Positions 1-6,425 are shown, numbered from the stretch's first letter. The stretch is DNA of 10,324 bases from Candidatus Hermodarchaeota archaeon (GCA_016840185.1 JAEOSV010000104.1:1-10324); one strand, 5' to 3'. Notes: generated by a model not told the origin, from the letters alone. Translations and numbers: made by a program.

Positions 1-806
1 GGTCCAGCAGTGAAATTCCACGTGCGAGTTGATGTATCGGTACTAAGCGATTGAAGTTCACCAGTGGCTGCAACGACGAAATCATCAGGAACAGTAATCG
101 AAACCTCATACATGGCAACATCACTGTAGAAACTTTCACCCATATGCGAGTAAGAATGTGTATCCCAACCCCGTTCATCATAGACTGCAAGGATAGGATG
201 CCAGTTTCCCATATTATAAGCAATGAACTCATACGGCTCAGAACGATTGGTCCATCCAAACCGATCAAACCGTTCAGGAACTGTGATTTGCCAGAAAATG
301 GAAAGAGTCACTATCGCATCCGGAGCAAGTACCCCAGGACCTGAACCTGCAACAAGATCCACTTCCATTACAGTATCGTCAGAGCCCATAATCGTATGAC
401 TGAGCGGGTTCCCATCGTATAGGACATTTGTAATGTCGATCCAACCCTCCGGTTGGAAGGCATTCGGATACAAATGGAAATACAATTCCGAGAGTGTGTC
501 ATCCGCGTGATTCACATAGGTGATTGTTGAAATTCCTGAAACAATCCGGCTTACATCAGTGAGATAGGCACTAATCGAATAATTGGTAATAGGTGAAGGT
601 GCAGCCATCGGAGCACGGCTCTCCAACGAATCCAATCCATCGTCGCTAGAATCAAGATCCCATGAAGTTTGCTTGACTTCTGGTCCTTGCCCGGTAGGTG
701 ATTCAGGTTGTGGAGGAGATTGGATTGTCGGAGCCATCAAGGGGAAGAGTAGAGAAAAAGCAAGGGCGCATACTGTAATGAAAACAAAGACATATCGAAG
801 CCGCAT
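1..806 (-). CDS. Secreted M1-family (gluzincin) metallopeptidase, N-terminal part, cut by window edge
   Basis: An open frame of 268 codons starts at ATG 806 and runs off the left edge without a stop. Residues 1-24 form a signal peptide or membrane anchor (MRLRYVFVFITVCALAFSLL and following). Residues 25-75 are a Pro/Ser/Asp-rich linker. From about residue 76 the sequence looks like the N-terminal beta-sandwich of M1 peptidases, with YFHLYPNAF near 109-117, WHPILAVYDERGWD at 202-215 and GESFYSDVAMYEV at 223-235. This pattern is familiar from extracellular M1-like peptidases. The family uses HExxH plus a downstream Glu to bind zinc and trim peptides, but those residues would lie outside the window, so catalytic competence cannot be judged. 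The start is supported by a GGTG Shine-Dalgarno-like motif (812-815) and a TATA-like box near 850. A role in extracellular peptide degradation is inference. Confidence 0.8.
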   Translation of the reverse strand, partial: MRLRYVFVFITVCALAFSLLFPLMAPTIQSPPQPESPTGQGPEVKQTSWDLDSSDDGLDSLESRAPMAAPSPITNYSISAYLTDVSRIVSGISTITYVNHADDTLSELYFHLYPNAFQPEGWIDITNVLYDGNPLSHTIMGSDDTVMEVDLVAGSGPGVLAPDAIVTLSIFWQITVPERFDRFGWTNRSEPYEFIAYNMGNWHPILAVYDERGWDTHSYSHMGESFYSDVAMYEVSITVPDDFVVAATGELQSLSTDTSTRTWNFTAG

Positions 807-848
807 TGTCACACCAATCAACTCTAGGCTGCAATGTGAAAATGAAAA

Positions 849-856
849 GATAAAGT
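849..856 (-). promoter_or_regulatory. TATA-like box for the M1 peptidase gene
   Basis: The minus strand reads ACTTTATC in a T-rich setting, centred about 26 bases before position 826. That would give a leader of about 20 bases containing GGTG before ATG 806. The spacing fits an archaeal TBP/TFB promoter, but the box is not a perfect consensus. Confidence 0.4.
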
Positions 857-860
857 ATTC

Positions 861-882
861 GAAGGGTGCAATAGCGCCCTTC
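861..882. repeat. Inverted repeat upstream of the M1 peptidase promoter
   Basis: Two 9-base arms, GAAGGGTGC and GCGCCCTTC, flank the centre AATA. In plus-strand RNA they pair over all 9 positions with one G-U wobble. In the minus-strand transcript one pair is a C-A mismatch. The repeat lies immediately upstream of the TATA-like box of the M1 gene and downstream of the Feo operon end. It could be a regulator site (archaeal activators often bind next to the TATA/BRE) or part of a transcription end. Confidence 0.5.
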
Positions 883-917
883 AGTAAAATAATGCAGTCC
901 TGTTTAGGAGAAGTGAT

Positions 918-945
918 AAGCCTTCTAAGAAGGATTCTTAGGCTT
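918..945 (-). terminator. Hairpin overlapping the stop codon of the Cys-rich protein, possible operon end
   Basis: In minus-strand sense the arm AAGCC TAAGAA, then loop TCC, pairs with TTCTTA, a 3-base GAA bulge, and GGCTT. This gives 11 base pairs. The TAA stop of the 49-codon gene lies inside the 5' arm. No long T run follows directly. It could therefore be a 3' stabilising or processing structure rather than a classical terminator. Confidence 0.45.
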
Positions 946-1087
946 CTTCAGGAACTGCAGGAAATTCGTAGCCACAGCTTGGACAAGCAATTGAACCACA
1001 GGCTTTGGCCATCATACAGCCAGCGCATCCTGTGGCTTGGGCTTTTTCGAATGTTTGACCACACATTGGACATCGGTATTCTGTCAT
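938..1087 (-). CDS. Small Cys-rich zinc-ribbon-like protein of the Feo operon
   Basis: A 49-codon gene runs from ATG 1087 to TAA, with an AGAGG Shine-Dalgarno motif (1096-1100) 8 bases before the start. The protein holds seven cysteines at residues 6, 9, 21, 24, 30, 35 and 38. CPMC at 6-9 and CPSC at 35-38 are typical zinc knuckles, and between them lie CAGC (21-24) and an isolated C30. It begins 62 bases after the feoB stop on the same strand, so it is very likely co-transcribed. Small Cys-rich proteins are commonly found beside feoB. A role as a metal-binding accessory or assembly factor of the iron transporter is inference. Seven cysteines, rather than four or eight, leave one free or allow an iron-sulphur or iron site instead of two structural zincs. 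No exact family is recognised. Confidence 0.8.
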   Translation of the reverse strand: MTEYRCPMCGQTFEKAQATGCAGCMMAKACGSIACPSCGYEFPAVPEEA

Positions 1088-1149
1088 ATTTTGTTCCTCT
1101 GTTGTTGTTTTTGAGATAACAATTCTACGATATGTTCACCTTTTGAAGC

Positions 1150-3351
1150 TTATGGAAAACCCAAACCGATGAGCATCCAGTTGGCAATCCCACCAATGAG
1201 AAAGGCGAGCGCAATTGTGGTGAATGCAAGGATGAGTGTGTATCTCCAACGGTATTCTCGGGCGAGTACAGCGATTGTGGCAATACAAGGAATGTAAAGA
1301 GTAGTGACGAGAGCGAAGACAAAGAGTTGTCTTGTGGTCATGAAGGTGTTAAGGGGTCCATTGGCTAGAATCACCAAGAGTTCGACAGTGAGTTCTTTAC
1401 GGAGAATCCCATAAACAAAAGCTGCAGCTGTCTCTGGAGGTAAGCCGAGCCATCCAACGACAAGTGGTGCAGCCCAGATGCTAACAAGGTGTAAATAGGA
1501 AAATTCTGGCGTGGGGAAATTGAGGAGAAGTCCGAGGATTGCACCGCCAATAATGATCATAGGAAGAGCAATGTACACAAATTCGCGAAACCGGAGCCAT
1601 GTCTTTTTCATCGTTGGCTTCAATCGAGGTGCCCGTAGTGGGGGAATTTCCATGACTAGCCCATGAGAGGCACCGGGTAGAGTATGTTGGAGAAGCGCAC
1701 CTATCCCAATGATAATTGCTAAGACGATGCCGAGAATAATGAAGGCAAAAAAGATTGATCCATACAATCCAACTGTACCGAGAATAACTGCCAGTTGGGC
1801 AGAGCAAGGTACGAGAACTACTAGAAATCCGGCAATAATGCGTTCGCGTCGTGTGTTAAGGATTCGTGTGCTTAACACTGCGGGGACATTACATCCCATT
1901 CCTGTGAGTAGTGGAATGATGGCTCGGCCATGGAGGCCCAAGCGGTGCATGAACGCATCGAGTAGGAAGGCGATTCGAGCCATATAGCCAGTGTCTTCAA
2001 GGATGGAGAGAATAATGTAGAAGGTGGCGACAAAGGGAACAGCGATGAACAACCAAGCTTGGATTCCGAGAACAAGTCCAAAATAAATAATAATCTGGAT
2101 AATGGGTGAGGGAATGTATGTCACGAGGTATTGGGCAGTGGGATTGATGACCGCTTCCCAGAACGCGCCAACTGTGGCTTCAAAGACTGCTCCAGCAGCA
2201 AAGATTAGTAGGAGAGACCCAATGAGGATTAGTACTGCAATGGGTAAACCGATGATTCGATGAGTAAGGACATTAGAGATTTTTTCTGTTAGGGGAATCC
2301 GTTTGCCTTTTCCTTTCTGGACTTGTTCTGTGAGATAGACTGCATACTGTGAACGTTTCTCTCCCAGGACTAAGACAATGTCCGCGTCAAATTCCTTTTC
2401 GATATCTTCCCGGGTGTCTGCTACAATTTTCACTGCATTTTCAGAGTCTACTTCTGATTCAATGCATTCACGGCATTCTGCGTATTCTTCTAATAGTTGT
2501 TGAGAGAGGATGCGCAAAGGCAAATTCATGTGACGTAGTCGTATTTGACTAAGCTGTTGTTCTAGGCTGCGGAGTTTTGTCTCTATTCCATCGGGAAATA
2601 AAAGACGCCGGGGGTGCTGTCTTGTTTTTTTAGATACTGCAGTTCGAGCTGCAGTACGGATGAGCAGCTTCAGATTCTTCCCATGAATGGCCACCGTGGG
2701 AATGACTGGGACGCCTAACAACACTTCTAACTTTTTCACATCGATTTCAATACCCATTCGACGAGCAAGATCAACTTGATTAAGACACACAACTATCGGA
2801 ATGTCAAATTCTAACAATGCACTGGTGAGCAGCAGGTTTCGGGGCAGATTCGTCGCATCAACAACATTGACGATGACATCAGGAGTATCCTGTTGCAGAT
2901 AACGAAGTGTGACTTTTTCATCATCGGTTGAGGGACTGATTATGGTATATGAGCCAGGTAAATCAACGATGTCAAGTTGAATCCCTTCAGTCGGTTCGTC
3001 GAAATCTTTCATCGCCCATTTACGAACCCGTTGCCCAAATCTTCGTCTCCTGCGACCTCCTCGGAGAGGTGCATCATCTTCGACTTGTTCGGTATCTGAC
3101 GTCGAATCCCAGTCTTTGATTCCTGGATGCCATCGAGGTGAATATACATCATGGTGTGAAAGAAAGACTTTGCCTTCAAGGATTTCCACTGTTGTTCCAG
3201 GATAATTCGAGACAATGGCACCTAAGCCCGTCCAATGATTGAAGATAACACTCTTACCGACGTTAGGTTGACCCACCAAGGCAACTCGAATGTTATCTTT
3301 CTTAGAGAACCGTTTTGCACGACGGAATTTTCGTTTCCCTGGGCCCCTCAT
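1150..3351 (-). CDS. feoB: Ferrous iron transport protein B (GTP-gated Fe(II) transporter)
   Basis: This 733-residue membrane protein has the full FeoB layout. The N-terminal G domain carries G1 GQPNVGKS (27-34), switch I NYPGTT (49-54), G3 DLPG (130-133) and G4 NQVD (191-194). A helical region follows. The C-terminal half contains about eight or more membrane segments, with the core motif GMGCNVPA and the two gate segments around LVPCSAQ and YIPCIATIAVL. FeoB imports Fe(II) across the cytoplasmic membrane and is controlled by GTP hydrolysis. About 58 residues (64-122) are inserted between switch I and G3, including five consecutive arginines (100-104). Most FeoB proteins have only a short strand and turn there. 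The start at ATG 3351 has a GGAG motif about 10 bases upstream and lies 20 bases after the DtxR gene stop, indicating an operon. The N-terminal 20 residues are Lys/Arg-rich. Confidence 0.97.
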   Translation of the reverse strand: MRGPGKRKFRRAKRFSKKDNIRVALVGQPNVGKSVIFNHWTGLGAIVSNYPGTTVEILEGKVFLSHHDVYSPRWHPGIKDWDSTSDTEQVEDDAPLRGGRRRRRFGQRVRKWAMKDFDEPTEGIQLDIVDLPGSYTIISPSTDDEKVTLRYLQQDTPDVIVNVVDATNLPRNLLLTSALLEFDIPIVVCLNQVDLARRMGIEIDVKKLEVLLGVPVIPTVAIHGKNLKLLIRTAARTAVSKKTRQHPRRLLFPDGIETKLRSLEQQLSQIRLRHMNLPLRILSQQLLEEYAECRECIESEVDSENAVKIVADTREDIEKEFDADIVLVLGEKRSQYAVYLTEQVQKGKGKRIPLTEKISNVLTHRIIGLPIAVLILIGSLLLIFAAGAVFEATVGAFWEAVINPTAQYLVTYIPSPIIQIIIYFGLVLGIQAWLFIAVPFVATFYIILSILEDTGYMARIAFLLDAFMHRLGLHGRAIIPLLTGMGCNVPAVLSTRILNTRRERIIAGFLVVLVPCSAQLAVILGTVGLYGSIFFAFIILGIVLAIIIGIGALLQHTLPGASHGLVMEIPPLRAPRLKPTMKKTWLRFREFVYIALPMIIIGGAILGLLLNFPTPEFSYLHLVSIWAAPLVVGWLGLPPETAAAFVYGILRKELTVELLVILANGPLNTFMTTRQLFVFALVTTLYIPCIATIAVLAREYRWRYTLILAFTTIALAFLIGGIANWMLIGLGFP

Positions 3352-3371
3352 GGTTTAAAACTCCGTGTTGT

Positions 3372-4115
3372 TTATTCTGCCTCAGCACGGCGGACCCGGA
3401 CCCGCTTAGCAAGATTACTGCTCAACGCAAAATGAGCGGTTCCAACCTCAATGAGTAGAGTATCCCCAATTGGTGAAATCTGAACTACCCGTACAGTTTC
3501 ACCAGGAAGCATGCCCATTGAAGCCAGCATCCGAAGTAAGTCAACATTTTCATCGCTGATACTGTCAATGATAACAGTTTCACCTTGCTCAAGATCGGCT
3601 AATGTTAATTCAGGTAAGGGAGTAAAAGTTCCATCCGATTCCGGAATAGGATTTCCGTGAGGACATGTAGCAGGACCTTCAAGCTTTTCGAGCACCTTAT
3701 TACAAAGCGCAGGTGTTAGCATATGCTCCCATTCACATGCCACGTCATGAGCTTCCTCCCAACTAACACCTAGAAGATCAACTAAAAGCCGTTCAGCAAC
3801 TCGGTGACGACGTAATACATCTAGCGCAAGTTTCCGACCTTTTGCAGTTAAACGAACCCCTTTACTCTTCTCATATTTTAGATAGGATTTCGCTGCGAGT
3901 TTTTGCATCATCTGGGTCACACTTGCGGGTTTCACATTCAGTACTTCAGCGAGTTCTCCGGTTTTTGCATATTTCTTGTCATTTTGAAGAAGCCGAAAAA
4001 TCGCTTCGAGATATTCTTCGATGTTAGCACTGGGAATATCGTACCGAGAGGAGTTTGAAGAGGATTTAGTTTCTTCCTTGGGGACTTCGGATTGGGTTTG
4101 GGAGTCAGGAGCCAT
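3372..4115 (-). CDS. DtxR/IdeR-family metal-dependent repressor with C-terminal FeoA-like domain
   Basis: The protein has 247 residues. Residues 1-25 are a Ser/Lys-rich tail. Residues 30-95 form the winged helix-turn-helix (GELAEVLNVKPASVTQMMQKL). Residues 96-140 form the dimerisation and metal-binding helices, and about 168-245 an SH3-like FeoA domain. By comparison with DtxR the metal ligands are recognisable as H104, E108, H123, C127, E130 and H131. C127 matches DtxR Cys102, which favours Fe(II) over the Glu of Mn-specific MntR. The position of DtxR Met10 is E34, as in Mn-type sensors, so selectivity from residues is mixed. Context with feoB argues for iron. It is first in the operon, and a palindrome overlapping its TATA box suggests autorepression. 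No Shine-Dalgarno motif is visible and the TATA spacing predicts a leaderless message starting at or near ATG 4115. No separate feoA is present in the window. Confidence 0.93.
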   Translation of the reverse strand: MAPDSQTQSEVPKEETKSSSNSSRYDIPSANIEEYLEAIFRLLQNDKKYAKTGELAEVLNVKPASVTQMMQKLAAKSYLKYEKSKGVRLTAKGRKLALDVLRRHRVAERLLVDLLGVSWEEAHDVACEWEHMLTPALCNKVLEKLEGPATCPHGNPIPESDGTFTPLPELTLADLEQGETVIIDSISDENVDLLRMLASMGMLPGETVRVVQISPIGDTLLIEVGTAHFALSSNLAKRVRVRRAEAE

Positions 4116-4122
4116 AAATCAA

Positions 4123-4140
4123 ATTTAGGTGAGCCTAAAT
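4123..4140 (-). promoter_or_regulatory. DtxR/IdeR-type operator (perfect inverted repeat)
   Basis: The arms ATTTAGG and CCTAAAT are perfect reverse complements around a 4-base centre (plus strand GTGAGC spans the core). The half-site TTAGG-N-CCTAA resembles the known iron-box pattern of DtxR/IdeR regulators. It lies 8 bases before the DtxR-family start and overlaps the TATA box, so binding should block TBP/TFB. This supports metal-dependent autorepression of the dtxR-feoB-zinc ribbon operon. Confidence 0.8.
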
Positions 4141-4145
4141 ATAAG
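4136..4145 (-). promoter_or_regulatory. TATA box of the Feo operon
   Basis: The minus strand reads CTTATATTTA. Its centre is about 26 bases upstream of ATG 4115, so the archaeal start point would fall at or next to the start codon (leaderless). The box shares its 3' half with the operator. Confidence 0.6.
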
Positions 4146-4179
4146 TCTTTACATCGTATTAGCTTCAACAAATCCACTG

Positions 4180-5091
4180 TTACACTAAACCTACTACTTG
4201 TGCACACATTAGAAAATATAGCACCAACGAACGCACCGTACCCCATCGTTCTGCTATTTCTTCAACGTCATTTCGTTTTGCAGGTTTATCATTCAGGTAT
4301 AGTTGCGAGACGATTTGGCGGATACCTAAATCATCCATGGGAAACACATCCAAACGCCGTAAACCCGTTAGTACGGCCAGTTCAGCAGTCCACAAACCAA
4401 TACCGCGAAGCGCATCGAGCCGTTTGATGACGGTTTCCGTGTCAAGCTGAGTTAACTCAGCTAAGTCCAAAGAACCCGAAGATAGTTCCTGAAACAATCC
4501 CATCAGATATGGAGCTTTGTACCCAAGCTTGCATGCTCGCAATTCATCTTCTGAGAGTGCCCCCAATGTTTCAAGTGCAGGGAATCCATACAACTTATCT
4601 CCTCCAATTGGGCATTTTGGACCATACTTCAATACAAGGTGCCGAGTGATCTGATTTGCTGAACGGAAGCTCACTTGTTGCTGTAAAATCGCTCGGACTA
4701 TCGCTTCAAAGAAGGTTGGCTGACTAAAGGGTCGAAGGCCACGCAATGGTTTTTCAAGATGAGCAATAACCGGATCCTTCTTTATGGCTGTCAGCACAGG
4801 ACGTGTATCAATATCCCAACCTAATAGCCACTCTACAGACGACGTAATTGCTCCATGATCCCCACCGAACTTGGCAGGCCATTGGACTTGGAGACTTGGG
4901 CGTGTGCCCTTTCGCACTTGAATGACACGGATGGGAATTAATGTTTCATTGATGGGAAGACACCGAGAAAACTCTCCAAGCACTTTCTGCTCAGGTGCGG
5001 GTTGAATATCGGAAAAGATCCAGCTATCCACAGTCACATCGAGGTCGAAGGGTCTTTCCAGCTCCACTTGAAACCCGTGAATCTCCGACAT
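4180..5091 (-). CDS. AlkA/OGG-like DNA glycosylase (HhH-GPD superfamily)
   Basis: The protein has 303 residues. After an AlkA-like N-terminal domain (about 1-115), the HhH-GPD core spans roughly 120-295. FFEAIVRAILQQQVSFRSAN (127-146) is the typical first core helix pair. The helix-hairpin-helix is LDALRGIGLWTAELA (225-239). The catalytic Asp is one of D253/D254 in DVFPMDDLGI. The family removes alkylated or oxidised bases (3-methyladenine, hypoxanthine or 8-oxoguanine type) from DNA. The hairpin Gly-Ile-Gly-Leu-Trp-Thr-Ala resembles AlkA most, and no catalytic Lys of OGG1 type is seen before the loop, which favours a monofunctional glycosylase. No C-terminal iron-sulphur Cys cluster is present, unlike EndoIII/MutY. 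It ends 64 bases before the Feo operon but has its own promoter. The start at 5091 follows GGTGG (5096-5100). Confidence 0.9.
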   Translation of the reverse strand: MSEIHGFQVELERPFDLDVTVDSWIFSDIQPAPEQKVLGEFSRCLPINETLIPIRVIQVRKGTRPSLQVQWPAKFGGDHGAITSSVEWLLGWDIDTRPVLTAIKKDPVIAHLEKPLRGLRPFSQPTFFEAIVRAILQQQVSFRSANQITRHLVLKYGPKCPIGGDKLYGFPALETLGALSEDELRACKLGYKAPYLMGLFQELSSGSLDLAELTQLDTETVIKRLDALRGIGLWTAELAVLTGLRRLDVFPMDDLGIRQIVSQLYLNDKPAKRNDVEEIAERWGTVRSLVLYFLMCAQVVGLV

Positions 5092-5122
5092 TCATCCACC
5101 AGTTCCACCGAAAGCTTCAGGA

Positions 5123-5135
5123 CATATTTTATCTT
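5123..5135 (-). promoter_or_regulatory. TATA-like box of the DNA glycosylase gene
   Basis: The minus strand reads AAGATAAAATATG, centred about 26 bases before position 5103. That would give a short leader of about 12 bases carrying GGTGG ahead of ATG 5091. The sequence and spacing fit an archaeal promoter. Confidence 0.5.
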
Positions 5136-5265
5136 ATGCCTCTTCAGCTAGCATTAATTAGATACACATAATTATCGGTTGGTATAGTATGTGGGACTAC
5201 TGTCCACAACACTCTTAACCCGTCAACTGCACTACAATATTAACCCCCTAGGTTGTGATTTGCAA

Positions 5266-5646
5266 ATGGCAATGTTGGGCGTTCAACGTATTATGACAGG
5301 TCAGAAAGTCGAAGCCAGTGACGTGATGCACTGTTTCTTAGGACTTCGCACGCTTGAAATCGATGTATATTTCTACCTGCTGAGAGGTCAGGCAACCGTA
5401 AAAGAGGTGGGAGAAGCTCTAGGGCGTAACCGTAGTTCTGTTCAGCGGGCCATCCAAAACCTGGTCCAGCGAGGTTTTGCCCATCGTCGCACTCGCACCC
5501 TCCGTAAAGGTGGATACGTTTACGTGTATGAAGCAGTGAGCCTCGCTACCATGAAGGATTTGATTAAGGACGCGCTTGATTCGTTTTACCAGCAAATCGA
5601 AGTATTCCTGGATCAATATTGGGCTGAATCTTCGAAGACCAAGTAA
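5266..5646 (+). CDS. TrmB-like winged-helix transcriptional regulator
   Basis: The protein has 126 residues from ATG 5266. Residues 16-100 form one winged helix-turn-helix: LGLRTLEIDVYFYLL, then the recognition segment EALGRNRSSVQRAIQNLVQRG, then a wing rich in Arg/Lys (RRTRTLRKGG) before YVYVYEAV. The C-terminal helix (about residues 95-120) may dimerise. The pattern is that of the short TrmB/MarR-like regulators common in archaea. No ligand-binding domain is present, so the signal is unknown. A GTG at 5191 in the same frame would add 25 residues of unconserved look. I chose 5266 because the domain starts just after it and a TATA-like TACAATATTAA (5232-5242) lies about 27 bases upstream, as for a leaderless message. 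It is divergent from the DNA glycosylase, but regulation of that gene is only a guess. Confidence 0.85.
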   Translation: MAMLGVQRIMTGQKVEASDVMHCFLGLRTLEIDVYFYLLRGQATVKEVGEALGRNRSSVQRAIQNLVQRGFAHRRTRTLRKGGYVYVYEAVSLATMKDLIKDALDSFYQQIEVFLDQYWAESSKTK

Positions 5647-5678
5647 ACGGTTGTGCGCAGTTGTGGCACTATCGACAC

Positions 5679-5688
5679 CTTTATATTT
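5679..5688 (+). promoter_or_regulatory. Candidate promoter for the CPFC membrane protein-thioredoxin operon
   Basis: CTTTATATTT is a good archaeal TATA box. It would give a start near 5710 and a leader of about 55 bases. A second weaker box, TTTAATA at 5727-5733, would start transcription near 5756, just at the GGTGA Shine-Dalgarno motif (5755-5759). Which one is used cannot be told. The T-rich first box could also belong to the end of the upstream regulator gene. Confidence 0.4.
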
Positions 5689-5765
5689 CGACTCAATCAC
5701 ACATCCGTCAGAACTGCAAAACAAGGTTTAATACCTGTTTGTAGTGTAATGGACGGTGAAAGAAA

Positions 5766-5996
5766 ATGGCATCAATCGGCTGCCCCTTTTGCACAAAGAC
5801 CGGCATCGCCATGGTCATCACGGGTCTAGCTTTTGTGCTTCTCAGCGTTACAATCGCTATACCTTGGCTAGCCATTATTGGCTTGATCTTCTTGATTGCC
5901 GCTTACATCGTCCCAGGACTCGTGAGCGGGCAAAGCTGTCACGGCGAAACCTGTACGAATCCCTCACATAACCACGGAGAGGAGGATCCACAATGA
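5766..5996 (+). CDS. Small two-span membrane protein with CPFC and CHGETC cysteine pairs
   Basis: The protein has 76 residues. CPFC lies at residues 6-9 before the first membrane span (about 13-32). The second span is about 34-53, followed by a polar tail with C58 and C63 (CHGETC) and three histidines. A two-span hairpin places both cysteine pairs on the same side of the membrane. The start has GGTGA (5755-5759) 6 bases upstream. Its TGA overlaps the thioredoxin ATG by 4 bases (ATGA), so the two genes are translationally coupled. CPFC is a redox-type CxxC as in glutaredoxin-like proteins, but there is no thioredoxin fold here. A membrane thiol partner of the adjacent thioredoxin, or a metal-binding role through Cys/His, are both possible. 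I do not recognise the family. Composition matches its neighbours. Confidence 0.85.
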   Translation: MASIGCPFCTKTGIAMVITGLAFVLLSVTIAIPWLAIIGLIFLIAAYIVPGLVSGQSCHGETCTNPSHNHGEEDPQ

Positions 5997-6412
5997 CTGA
6001 AGACTCCGACTCCGAACTCACACGATTACGTGAACAAAAACTCAAGGAGTTACAACAATCAATGGCAACTCAATCCGAAACCCCAAATACACCTCCAGGC
6101 GAGGTGCTTCACTTATCCACCAACAACTTTGACGAAACCATCAGCAAAGGCGTTACCCTCGTGGACTTTTTTGCCGAATGGTGTGGGCCCTGTAAGATGA
6201 TGGCCCCCGTAGTTGAACAGCTCGCCCAGGAATATGCTGGACGAGTTAAAGTGGCGAAAGTGGATGTTGACCACAATGTAGAAATTGCGATGCGGTATCG
6301 CGTGCAAGGCGTTCCCACCTTTGGCGTGTTCAAAGATGGCAAGATGGTTCACCGTGTTGTTGGCGGTGTCGGCTATCAACCGTTGAAAGCCGCCTTGGAT
6401 ACCTTCCTGTAA
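5993..6412 (+). CDS. trxA: Thioredoxin with N-terminal charged helix extension
   Basis: The protein has 139 residues. The thioredoxin fold spans about 37-139, with the active site WCGPC (63-67) and cis-proline Pro108 in GVPTF. It has the canonical Asp at 58 (VDFFAEW) and the C-terminal GG motif region (VVGGVG). It reduces disulphides in the cytoplasm as a partner of thioredoxin reductase, which is not in this window. Residues 1-35 are an extension not found in short thioredoxins: a helix DSELTRLREQKLKELQQSM that resembles the N-terminus of archaeal PDCD5-like proteins, followed by a Pro/Thr linker. The start at ATG 5993 has a strong GGAGAGGAGG motif and overlaps the upstream membrane protein by 4 bases. 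No signal peptide is seen. Confidence 0.95.
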   Translation: MTEDSDSELTRLREQKLKELQQSMATQSETPNTPPGEVLHLSTNNFDETISKGVTLVDFFAEWCGPCKMMAPVVEQLAQEYAGRVKVAKVDVDHNVEIAMRYRVQGVPTFGVFKDGKMVHRVVGGVGYQPLKAALDTFL

Positions 6413-6425
6413 TTTCTCTCTTTAT
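6413..6425 (+). terminator. T-rich transcription end after thioredoxin
   Basis: TTTCTCTCTTTAT directly follows the thioredoxin stop. Archaeal terminators are often simple T-rich tracts without a hairpin. The following ATAATATAAAA could also serve as a weak promoter. Confidence 0.35.

Noticed and set aside
583..1119. 178-codon plus-strand open frame
   Set aside because: It crosses the M1 signal-peptide region, the intergenic gap and the Cys-rich gene in antisense. It shows no domain pattern, whereas the minus-strand genes do.
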